From the NCBI GenBank assembly GCA_030424975.1, contig JAUHVY010000001.1:183093-247092 (forward strand): DNA of 64,000 nt, read 5' to 3'. Both the position numbers and the translations under genes were made by a program. Positions 7,540 to 15,157 of this stretch are shown piece by piece. Origin of the DNA: Alphaproteobacteria bacterium. Its GTDB lineage: Bacteria > Pseudomonadota > Alphaproteobacteria > Micavibrionales > Micavibrionaceae. Positions within the stretch are counted from its first letter, which is position 1. Every line of letters begins with the position of its first letter. The notes beneath the pieces were generated by a model. The model did not search any database, was not told where the DNA came from, and was given only the letters and a program-made list of their open reading frames with translations.

Positions 7540-10188
7540 TTATTGGTTTTTGATCGAGCTGTTTTCAATGGTATTGGCTACATCTTCCGGTACCTCAATT
7601 GTAAATACCGGTTGGTTTAGCGGAGATACCGTTCCGTTAGAGCGGTTATTGAATGTATTACTTGTATTTCCGCCATTTTCATTCGGCGCGGTATTGTTGC
7701 CGCCAGGAAATTCATTTTGAAGTGAGGAGGGGGCATTCCCGGTTGAGTCCAGTTCCTGCTCATATTGATCCATCAGGCTGTCGAAATCATCCTGATCAGT
7801 TCCTAATGTGCCTAAACTTTGCTCTACAAGAGATTGTGAGGATGTCATAATGGATTGACCGTTTTTGTAATCCATGTAGACGCCTAGCCCCATACCGCCT
7901 GCTGCTGCGGTGGCCTCAACCAGAGGGCTACGCATCGGATCAGCAAAGCGCCAGCTTTTATATGTACCAAGCTCGAAGCCACGACGCATACGTGCGCCTG
8001 TGTTGGCGAAGCCTGATAGATCTTCCGTTGTTTTTGTTGCTGTTTCTGCAACCTCGCGTGTGATCCGTGTTAAGCCGTTTTCAGCGTTACGGGTAAGCAT
8101 ATTTACCTGTCTGATTTCATCATCAAGCTTTGCAGATGTGCGCGCGACAGTTCTTTCCGCCCGAGCAATAGCAGACGCATTTGCGCCTGATTCTTGTAGC
8201 TCAGCGAGCTTTTTCGTCGCATCACGGAAGTCATCAGCCGATTTTGCTAAATATTCCATCAAATCGTTTTGAGTAAGTTTTTCAACGCCGTTTGAGAAGC
8301 TGCGAAGGCCCGGAATTCTCTCGGCAGCGGCGTCGCCTAATGTCCCTGAGCGGCGTGTCCCTTGTGCCACTTCGTCAGCTTTGCCGGCTGCTTTTTGCGC
8401 TTTGGTCGCATTTTGAAGATTAGTAGAGGCTTGTGCGACTTCATCTGTTAAACGCGGCAGATCATCAGCTTTTCGTGCCATGTCCGCAATCTCATCCACA
8501 TGCTTCCCTGTGAGTTCTAATATTTCATCTGCATTTTTGCCAGTGATGCGCATAATGTCATCTGCGTTTTTACCGGCTAATGATACTGCGTTATCAGCAT
8601 TTCGGCCTAATATAGACGCCACATTATCTAATTCACGACTTGCGCGGCGCGCAGTTCTCAGGGCGGAAGATGCTTCTTCCAAAGGCTTTACAAAACGCTC
8701 CAGTTTGCTTGTATAGCGCATTGCGTCCATAACCATGTCAGCACGACGAATGGTGTTAACGGTTCTGAGGCCTGTGCCACCCCATTTTGCCGCCCAAGCA
8801 CCGGCGGCTGTACCGCCTGAGCCTGCAATCGTTAGGGCTGCAACCGGAATTTCCAAAACTGCCTGAGAGCCATAGAGCATGATGCGCTCATATGTCGCCT
8901 TGTCATTGGCTTTCATTTCGGAATCAAGCGTAACGTTGCTTGTCGTTTTTCCACTGGAATCTGTCACGCTCAGGTTACTACTGCTAATACCCAGATCAAC
9001 TCTGTTATTCTCACCGTCATAGTAATAAAGCCCGCCGTCACCGATTTTAACGTCATGCTCTTCACCATTTTCGTCGGTGAATTTAAGCTCGTTATCCTCA
9101 AGTGTCAGTGTCACCAGTAACCCGTCAGGCTTTTCGCCTGTGATCGTAAGTTCGCCACTTTCGTCAATCGCAACATCGTTACCGCTTGCGTCTGTGGTTT
9201 TCAGCATAACATCAAGATATTCAGGCTCAATAGGGTCAACAAACTGTGTCGCGTCATGCGAAACTGTGGACCAATAGAAAAAACCGTTCTCACCCAAAAG
9301 GTTTTGTTTTTGGCTGTCTGCATCAATTGTAATGTCATTGATGACTGTGCCGTCTGCTGTTGTGGTTGAGAATGAGCCGTTTTTAATATCAAGCTCAATG
9401 TGCTCGTAACTCATCGGGTCAACGGTGTAGAATTTACCGTCTTCTGACCATACATTCGTTTTATTGCCTTCTGCATCAATCAGATATAGCTGCTCATCAA
9501 TAAGGTGTAATTCAATTTGCTGTGCTTCGGCACCTTCGCCGATAGTGGCTGTTAATGTAAGGTCATCACCCTCCGGGACAGCAACTTTCTCACCATTCGG
9601 ACCTGTTGTGTATACCTCAACATCAGCGCCAATGTTATAAACACTGTTTTTAGTAAGGTTTACAATGCTTCGGCCTGCATCGCCAACCATAACGACAGTA
9701 CCTACAACGGCGTCCGTCACGCCCTGTGCGGCCAAAGACCATGCACGGCCCGGATCATCCCAGCATGCCCATTTTGCAAACTTCCCGGTCTCTACAGCGG
9801 CCGTACCCAAAGCATCGCGTGTACTACGTAATCTGCTTGTTATGCCGTTTTCTTCACCAGTTACTGCTTCCGCGATTACACCGGGAACGGCTAAAGCGTA
9901 AGAACCGATATATTTCCCTGTTTCCTCAACAACGGGTGCTACATTTTCCATTGTCCAATCTGCGGCGGTGCTTATGGCTTCCCCCGTTGCGGTGGCGGCA
10001 CTTTTTATTGCGTCGCCTGCAGCATCAACAGTGGCTTCTTCTTCCCATCCAAGATCAAATGTTTTGGATACAACGCCATCGGCGAAGTCTTTTGCGGACC
10101 CGGCTGCTTCTGCAACGCTGGACGCAGCGCTAGACACGCCATCGGCGATGTTCCCTGCTGCTTTTTTTGTCCAATCCCAAAGTCCCAT
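7540..10188 (-). CDS. Large 882-aa modular protein, first gene of the unknown block
   Basis: Starts MGLWDWTKKAAGNIADG without a signal peptide. Residues 1-185 are Ala-rich amphipathic helix. Residues 186-425 are an acidic beta-rich region with repeated short strands and Asp/Gly turns (for example ITIDADSQKQ, LTLEDNELKFTDENGEEH), resembling bacterial adhesin or Ig-like modules in style only. A hydrophobic Gly/Ala segment lies near 444-466. Residues 528-571 contain four 11-residue helical repeats of the type GKNADEILELT. A second Gly-rich hydrophobic patch follows PMR at 751-753. The last 65 residues are Asn/Gly/Ser/Thr rich with a short beta tail. AAGGTA lies about 10 bases before the ATG. No family recognised; probably works with the 1488-aa protein encoded next to it. 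Confidence 0.8.
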   Translation of the reverse strand: MGLWDWTKKAAGNIADGVSSAASSVAEAAGSAKDFADGVVSKTFDLGWEEEATVDAAGDAIKSAATATGEAISTAADWTMENVAPVVEETGKYIGSYALAVPGVIAEAVTGEENGITSRLRSTRDALGTAAVETGKFAKWACWDDPGRAWSLAAQGVTDAVVGTVVMVGDAGRSIVNLTKNSVYNIGADVEVYTTGPNGEKVAVPEGDDLTLTATIGEGAEAQQIELHLIDEQLYLIDAEGNKTNVWSEDGKFYTVDPMSYEHIELDIKNGSFSTTTADGTVINDITIDADSQKQNLLGENGFFYWSTVSHDATQFVDPIEPEYLDVMLKTTDASGNDVAIDESGELTITGEKPDGLLVTLTLEDNELKFTDENGEEHDVKIGDGGLYYYDGENNRVDLGISSSNLSVTDSSGKTTSNVTLDSEMKANDKATYERIMLYGSQAVLEIPVAALTIAGSGGTAAGAWAAKWGGTGLRTVNTIRRADMVMDAMRYTSKLERFVKPLEEASSALRTARRASRELDNVASILGRNADNAVSLAGKNADDIMRITGKNADEILELTGKHVDEIADMARKADDLPRLTDEVAQASTNLQNATKAQKAAGKADEVAQGTRRSGTLGDAAAERIPGLRSFSNGVEKLTQNDLMEYLAKSADDFRDATKKLAELQESGANASAIARAERTVARTSAKLDDEIRQVNMLTRNAENGLTRITREVAETATKTTEDLSGFANTGARMRRGFELGTYKSWRFADPMRSPLVEATAAAGGMGLGVYMDYKNGQSIMTSSQSLVEQSLGTLGTDQDDFDSLMDQYEQELDSTGNAPSSLQNEFPGGNNTAPNENGGNTSNTFNNRSNGTVSPLNQPVFTIEVPEDVANTIENSSIKNQ
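8476..8607. repeat. Four 11-residue (33-bp) helical repeats inside the 882-aa protein
   Basis: Residues 528-538, 539-549, 550-560 and 561-571 of the 882-aa protein read GRNADNAVSLA, GKNADDIMRIT, GKNADEILELT and GKHVDEIADMA. The 11-residue period with hydrophobic positions spaced for one helix face is a hendecad pattern, as in some coiled coils and amphipathic lipid-binding helices. The DNA copies are diverged, so it is a protein-level repeat rather than a recent duplication. Confidence 0.85.
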
Positions 10189-10452
10189 AAACTTATACTT
10201 ACCTTATTTACACCTCTAGCTTACTCTTTTTGCTTAAAAAAAACAAAAGTAAGACAGGTTGGTCATTCTTCTGAGATAAGGGGGGAGTGTTTTCTTGAAA
10301 AAATCGAGAATTTTAGAATCCCTCTTATCACCCAATATATACGCATTTTGCGCTTTTTATAATTACTTATGGCAAGTATATGGGAAACGTAAAGGGATAT
10401 GCAAGTTTTTTTTACCTGCATATCCCTATATAAATATTACTAATATTGAATG
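10189..10452. other. Intergenic region upstream of the unknown block
   Basis: This 264-bp AT-rich stretch carries no gene that I can support. It should hold the promoter of the minus-strand five-gene block and the end of purH. Two imperfect inverted repeats are present beside the purH hairpin: 10220-10253 (CTTACT..TTTTG facing CAAAAGTAAG, in the 5' leader of the 882-aa gene) and 10275-10329 (GATAAG..GGGGA facing TCCCTCTTATC). Neither matches a known riboswitch or operator that I recognise. Confidence 0.5.
10393..10427 (-). terminator. Hairpin downstream of purH
   Basis: AGGGATATGCA (10393-10403) pairs perfectly with TGCATATCCCT (10417-10427), an 11-bp stem with a 13-base loop, 26 bp after the purH stop. 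There is only a short T stretch after the stem on the minus strand, so it may be a weak terminator or an mRNA-stabilising 3' stem. Confidence 0.55.
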
Positions 10453-12057
10453 TTAGTGGCGGAAATGGCGCATGCCTGTAAAGACCATTGCAAGACCGCG
10501 TTCATTGGCCGCGTCGATGACTTCTTGATCGCGAATTGATCCGCCCGGTTGAATAACGGCAGTTACGCCCGCATCGGCGGCAGCGATCAAACCATCGGCA
10601 AACGGGAAGAATGCGTCAGATGCCACAACAGAACCTGTAGTTAACGGCTCATCCCATCCTGCTTCTTTGGCAGCTTCTTGCGCTTTCCAAGCGGCAATGC
10701 GTGATGAATCGATACGGCTCATCTGGCCTGCGCCGATACCGACTGTTGTACCGTTCTTAGCATAGATAATAGCATTTGATTTAACGTGTTTTGCCACGCG
10801 GAAGGCGAAGAGAAGGTCTTCCATTTCCTGCTTTGTCGGTTCGCGGTCAGTCACAACTTTCAACTCGTCTTCACCTAAAAGCTGTGTGTCCGCATCTTGT
10901 ACCAATAAACCGCCTGCGATACGTTTTACAAGACGTGCTTTTTGCGTTACGTCAGGCATCGACCCTGTTGTCAGAACACGGATATTGGGCTTTTTCTTGA
11001 GGATGTCAATGGCGTTACCTTCGATGCTTGGCGCAATAATCACCTCAACAAAGCGTTCGATAATGGCGCTGGCTAAATCTGCTGTAAGGGTGCGGTTTAC
11101 GGCGATGATACCGCCAAATGCGCTAACTTGATCACAGAGTAGGGCGTTCTTATAAGCCTTTTCAATGTTTTCTGAAATTGCGACACCACATGGGTTTGCA
11201 TGTTTGATGATGGCAACTGCCGGTTCGTCAAATTCGCTCACTAATTCAAAGGCTGCATCGGTATCATTCAGATTGTTATAGGACAGTTCCTTGCCCTGAA
11301 CCTGTGATGCGCTTGCTGCGCCCGGACGAATTTGATCGTCAACCAGATAAAGCGCCGCATTTTGGTGCGGGTTTTCACCATAACGAAGCTTTTGTTTTAG
11401 TGTACCGGAGAAGCTGATGCGGCGTGGTGTGGATTCATTCATTTGAACGCCTAACCAGCTTGCGATACTTGAATCGTATGTGGCTGTCATAGAAAACGCG
11501 GTGAACGCCAAACGACGACGTAATTTATAGGTTACGCCACCACCATGCTTGTCCATGTCCTCTAAGACGTCATTGTAATCTTTAGGATCAGTCACAACGG
11601 TGACATATTTATGATTCTTCGCAGCAGCGCGGATCATCGCCGGGCCACCAATGTCGATATTTTCAATGCATTCGTTGAAATCTGCACCGCTATGCATTGT
11701 TTTTACAAACGGATATAAATTTACGACCAGCATGTCGATTGAGCTGATGTCATTGTCGACCATTGCTTGTTTGTGTTGGTCATTATCTTTCTTTGCAAGA
11801 ATACCACCGTGAATTTTCGGATGTAGTGTTTTGACGCGACCTTCCATGATTTCCGGAAAACCGGTGTGGTCAGATACGTCGATAACATTGACGCCTTCTT
11901 CGCGTAGTGTTTTGGCCGTGCCGCCGGTCGACAGGATTTCAACACCCCGCTCTTGTAATTTTTTTGCAAATTCAACTATGCCGTCTTTTGCCGATACTGA
12001 AATGAGGGCGCGTTTAACATCAATCGCGCTAGGGTCTTTGATTACGTTATCAGTCAT
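10453..12057 (-). CDS. purH: Bifunctional AICAR formyltransferase / IMP cyclohydrolase
   Basis: Catalyses the last two steps of purine synthesis: formylation of AICAR using 10-formyl-THF, then ring closure of FAICAR to IMP. The 534 residues match the full-length enzyme. The N-terminal IMP cyclohydrolase/MGS-like domain contains the diagnostic ISVSAKDGIVEFAKKL, STGGTAKTL, and GRVKTLHPKIHGGIL. The C-terminal formyltransferase domain contains KLRYGENPHQNAALY, IKHANPCGVA and SDAFFPFADG. It stands alone, 120 bp downstream of cheR on the same strand, with its own probable 3' hairpin. No upstream purine riboswitch is visible. Confidence 0.97.
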   Translation of the reverse strand: MTDNVIKDPSAIDVKRALISVSAKDGIVEFAKKLQERGVEILSTGGTAKTLREEGVNVIDVSDHTGFPEIMEGRVKTLHPKIHGGILAKKDNDQHKQAMVDNDISSIDMLVVNLYPFVKTMHSGADFNECIENIDIGGPAMIRAAAKNHKYVTVVTDPKDYNDVLEDMDKHGGGVTYKLRRRLAFTAFSMTATYDSSIASWLGVQMNESTPRRISFSGTLKQKLRYGENPHQNAALYLVDDQIRPGAASASQVQGKELSYNNLNDTDAAFELVSEFDEPAVAIIKHANPCGVAISENIEKAYKNALLCDQVSAFGGIIAVNRTLTADLASAIIERFVEVIIAPSIEGNAIDILKKKPNIRVLTTGSMPDVTQKARLVKRIAGGLLVQDADTQLLGEDELKVVTDREPTKQEMEDLLFAFRVAKHVKSNAIIYAKNGTTVGIGAGQMSRIDSSRIAAWKAQEAAKEAGWDEPLTTGSVVASDAFFPFADGLIAAADAGVTAVIQPGGSIRDQEVIDAANERGLAMVFTGMRHFRH

Positions 12058-12177
12058 GATTCTGCTTCGTTTGTAAATATTTATGTTCTTTATTTACGGC
12101 ACACGCCGCTACGGGCGAATTTATAAGCAGAAATATACGTTGAAGCAATAGGCAGGCGGATTTTTATTTCGGTAATA

Positions 12178-13017
12178 CTATGCTGCCACGATGTGCTGGC
12201 TTTTTGATTTTGCATAAAGGCCGCGACAATTCGGCACATTTTGGAATGTATTAGTGATACCCAAAACCGTTTCCGCGCCACCTAAGAAATAAAAACCATC
12301 ATCTTCCAGAAGATTAGCAGATCGCTCCATAACATCTTTTTTCGTTGGCTGATCAAAATAAATAAGAACATTACGGCAGAAGATAATGTCATATTTACCA
12401 AGCATCACCATATTATCGAGCAAGTTAAAGTACTTGAACGTAATCATGTCTTTTATGTCTTGGTTGATGCCCCATTTATTATCAGGCATCTGTTTGAAAT
12501 ATTTCATCAGATAGGTAATAGGGAGGCCACGCTGAATCTCAAATTGTGTGTAAAGCCCTTCTTTTGCTTGCTCTAAAATTTCATGAGAAATGTCGGTCGC
12601 CGTAATTTGAAACTTCCATCCGGGAAGATGCATAGCAGCCTCTTCTTTTAAGAGCATCGCGATAGAATAGGGCTCTTGTCCGCTGGATGCGGCCGCACAC
12701 CAAATACGAAGTGTCTTGTTCGGGCGCGGGTTCTGCTTAAAGTATGGTATGACCTTTGATTTCAGGTTTTCAAACGGGGTGTTATCCCGAAAGAAAGATG
12801 TTTCATTTGTTGTCATTGCCTCGACAATATCATTCACAAGCTCTTTCGGTGGGACACCGCGCAGAATCTTTGTTAAGGCGCCAATATTCTCATATCCCCA
12901 TTTTTTTGAGACGGGGTTTAGGCGTGATTCAATAAGATATGCTTTATCTTGCGTGAGGGTCAGTCCTGATTTTGCTTTCAGAAGGTCTCTGTATATGTCG
13001 AAATCTGCAATATTCAT
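12178..13017 (-). CDS. cheR: Chemotaxis protein methyltransferase CheR
   Basis: Transfers methyl groups from S-adenosylmethionine to glutamates on chemoreceptors, setting adaptation together with CheB. 279 residues. The N-terminal all-helical domain contains AMTTNETSFFRDNTPF; the SAM-binding motif is LRIWCAAASSGQEPYSIAML, slightly changed from the usual CSTGEEPYS; further on are ATDISHEILEQAKEG and the IIFCRNVLIYFD motif. AGGAC lies 4-5 bases upstream of the ATG. It is the last gene of the chpT-cheA-cheW-cheY-cheB-cheR run, 21 bp after cheB. Confidence 0.96.
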   Translation of the reverse strand: MNIADFDIYRDLLKAKSGLTLTQDKAYLIESRLNPVSKKWGYENIGALTKILRGVPPKELVNDIVEAMTTNETSFFRDNTPFENLKSKVIPYFKQNPRPNKTLRIWCAAASSGQEPYSIAMLLKEEAAMHLPGWKFQITATDISHEILEQAKEGLYTQFEIQRGLPITYLMKYFKQMPDNKWGINQDIKDMITFKYFNLLDNMVMLGKYDIIFCRNVLIYFDQPTKKDVMERSANLLEDDGFYFLGGAETVLGITNTFQNVPNCRGLYAKSKSQHIVAA

Positions 13018-13038
13018 TTTAGTCCTACTTATGTATTC

Positions 13039-14157
13039 TTATTTTAAACATGCTCTTTTTAACCAAGGCCCGATTTCTGATAACGGTAAGACCGCACTAC
13101 AGATACCGTCTGATGCAACAGCGCCGGGCATGCCCCAAACAACGCTTGTCTTCTCATCTTGGGCAATTAATCGGCCTTTTTCTTTTACGAGGACGCGCGC
13201 GCCCTCTAAACCATCCTGCCCCATTCCTGTTAAGATCGTGCATAGTACACGGGATCCGTAAATTGAAACAAGGGATCGTAACATAGGATCGACTGCCGGT
13301 TTACAAAAGTTTTCCGCCGGGCCGTCATTTAATTTTATTATAAGATCGGCTCCGCTTTTTTCAAAGAGCATGTGCTTCCCACCCGGTGCAACATAAACTT
13401 TTCCTGCCTCTACGCGCATACCATCGGCACCTTCAAACGCGGTTAAGCCTGTTTGAAGGTTAATATGGCTGGCAAGGATTTTCGTAAATGTTCCGGGCAT
13501 GTGTTGCGTAATCACAACGGGAATATCTAGTTGCCCAAGATCTTTGAGAACTTGGAACAGGGCTTGTGGCCCTCCGGTTGAGCTACCGATGGCAAGAACT
13601 GAGGGCTTTCCCTTATATGCCATTGGATCGTTTAATAAACGAATATTTTTCTCTCCCGCGAATGCAGGTGGAGCTGTTTTACCGGGTTTTGCTTGTTGAC
13701 TGGTCGCTTGTGGTGCGCTCATCGCTGTTTGTGAAGCTGGCTGCTTTCCGCCCAGGGTTCTGACTAAGTTGATCAAGGTGGTATGAAAAAGAGAGTTTGG
13801 ACCACTTTCTTGTGCACTGCTGGGTTTTACCAAGCATTCAACTGCACCCAATGTCATGGCTTTCAATGTGGTGTCAGCACCTTTTGCGGTTAAGCTTGAG
13901 CACATGACGACTTTTGTTTTTGGTGATGTTTTAAGAATTTCCGGAAGAGCTGTTAAACCATCCATTACAGGCATTTCAACATCAAGAATCATAACATCCG
14001 GCTGTTTTGTGCGCGCTGTTGATATCGCCATCTCGCCGTTTGCGACAGATGCCACGATCTCGATCTCCGGATCAGTTTTAATAATTCGCGTGAGCGCCCC
14101 ACGGATGACACTGGAATCATCAACAAGAGCTACTCTGATTTTCTCATTACCTTGCAT
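13039..14157 (-). CDS. cheB: Chemotaxis response regulator protein-glutamate methylesterase CheB
   Basis: Removes methyl esters from (and can deamidate) chemoreceptors when phosphorylated by CheA. Receiver domain at residues 1-125 with the acidic pair VDD near 12-14 and phospho-acceptor D59 in MILDVEMPVMDG; a Gln/Ala/Pro-rich linker around 140-170; then the methylesterase domain with nucleophile Ser in AIGSSTGGPQAL, His in TQHMPGTF and Asp in LTGMGQDGLEGA. 372 residues is normal. It lies between cheY and cheR in the operon. Confidence 0.97.
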   Translation of the reverse strand: MQGNEKIRVALVDDSSVIRGALTRIIKTDPEIEIVASVANGEMAISTARTKQPDVMILDVEMPVMDGLTALPEILKTSPKTKVVMCSSLTAKGADTTLKAMTLGAVECLVKPSSAQESGPNSLFHTTLINLVRTLGGKQPASQTAMSAPQATSQQAKPGKTAPPAFAGEKNIRLLNDPMAYKGKPSVLAIGSSTGGPQALFQVLKDLGQLDIPVVITQHMPGTFTKILASHINLQTGLTAFEGADGMRVEAGKVYVAPGGKHMLFEKSGADLIIKLNDGPAENFCKPAVDPMLRSLVSIYGSRVLCTILTGMGQDGLEGARVLVKEKGRLIAQDEKTSVVWGMPGAVASDGICSAVLPLSEIGPWLKRACLK

Positions 14158-14208
14158 GATATAATTTATTTTCCGTTACCTGAAAAATCCAGGAACTAGT
14201 CATTGAGT

Positions 14209-14586
14209 TTATTGTTGTTGTTCAAGTAAACCAACCTGAATAAATTTAGTTTCAATGATTTCACTATCGAACGGCTTCATAATATATTCATTTGCACCGG
14301 CTTGCATAGCTCTTTGAATGTGCGAGATGTCATTTTCTGTTGTGCAGAAGACAACTTTAGGATGATTTCCGTTTTCCATCTGTCTAAGTTTTTCAAGAAA
14401 CTCAATACCGCTCATGATCGGCATATTCCAATCGAGTATAATCGCGTCAGGCATTGATTCTAAACATGCCTCATAAGCTTTCTGCCCATCCTCAGCTTCG
14501 CGAATTCCAAACCCAAGATCATGGGCTATTCTACTGGCAACCTTCCTAACGACACGGCTGTCATCGACAATCAAACAAGACTTCAT
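14209..14586 (-). CDS. cheY: Single-domain response regulator CheY
   Basis: Stand-alone receiver of 125 residues that carries phosphate from CheA to the flagellar switch or acts as a phosphate sink. Visible: acidic pair VDDS at 7-10, phospho-acceptor D52 in IILDWNMPIMSG, conserved Thr in VFCTTEND and Lys in YIMKPFD. AGGGGATAGT precedes the ATG, a good ribosome site. It lies between cheW (83 bp) and cheB (51 bp) in the operon, so a chemotaxis role is likely rather than general signalling. Confidence 0.93.
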   Translation of the reverse strand: MKSCLIVDDSRVVRKVASRIAHDLGFGIREAEDGQKAYEACLESMPDAIILDWNMPIMSGIEFLEKLRQMENGNHPKVVFCTTENDISHIQRAMQAGANEYIMKPFDSEIIETKFIQVGLLEQQQ

Positions 14587-14669
14587 ACTATCCCCTAAAT
14601 TATTGCATAAAAAATGCTCAAAATCATACTACACCATAAATGTAAAAAATTTATTTAGTTTTGTCTTTA

Positions 14670-15137
14670 TTAAATTTTTTCTCCGCCGACGTTATCAAGT
14701 AGTTTTGATACGTCCATTACTACTAAAAGCTCATCTTTTAGTTGATATATGCCTGTGGATACATCGCGCCACGTTTGATCCAAAGTGCTTGGGTTTTTTT
14801 CAAAGCTGGCATCATTAAAGTTCAGAACATCACCAACACGATCAATAATTAAACTAAATAACTCTTCTTTATGCTCTACGACAACACTCATACTTGATTT
14901 TGGTTTGTTGTCATCTTTAATGTTCAGGCGTTTTCTAACGTCAATAGCGGTAACGATTCGCCCGCGTAAATTGAGTGACCCTGCAATTTCAGGGGGGGCG
15001 AGAGGAATTCTCGTTACTTTCTGCTCTCGCAAGACATCTTGAACCTGTAATACAGGAATGCCGAATTTTTGATCGGCGATCATAACGGTTAGATAATCTC
15101 TGGAGGAGCTGTTGGTTTTAATGTCTTCTGCGTTCAT
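14670..15137 (-). CDS. cheW: Chemotaxis coupling protein CheW
   Basis: Scaffold protein that links CheA to chemoreceptors. 155 residues of a single CheW-like SH3-type domain: YLTVMIADQKFGIPVLQVQD, REQKVTRIPLAPPEIAGSLNLRGRIVTAIDVRKRL and VVVEHKEELFSLIIDRVGDVL are typical. GGAGG lies 10 bases upstream of the start. It directly follows cheA (20 bp gap). CheA itself carries two further CheW-like regions, so this operon encodes three. Confidence 0.95.
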   Translation of the reverse strand: MNAEDIKTNSSSRDYLTVMIADQKFGIPVLQVQDVLREQKVTRIPLAPPEIAGSLNLRGRIVTAIDVRKRLNIKDDNKPKSSMSVVVEHKEELFSLIIDRVGDVLNFNDASFEKNPSTLDQTWRDVSTGIYQLKDELLVVMDVSKLLDNVGGEKI

Positions 15138-15157
15138 AAGATTTAATCCTCCGTCCT

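Noticed and set aside
1749-10188. The five-gene block as a prophage or integrated element
   Set aside because: No integrase, attachment repeat, tRNA boundary, capsid or tail motif is seen, and composition is similar to the flanks by eye.
10275-10329. Inverted repeat upstream of the five-gene block as a terminator or operator
   Set aside because: Arms are imperfect with a 30-plus-base loop and no T tract, so it is only mentioned in the intergenic entry.
12058-12177. Possible purine or leader RNA between cheR and purH
   Set aside because: Only a weak 4-bp stem is visible; no riboswitch core was recognised.
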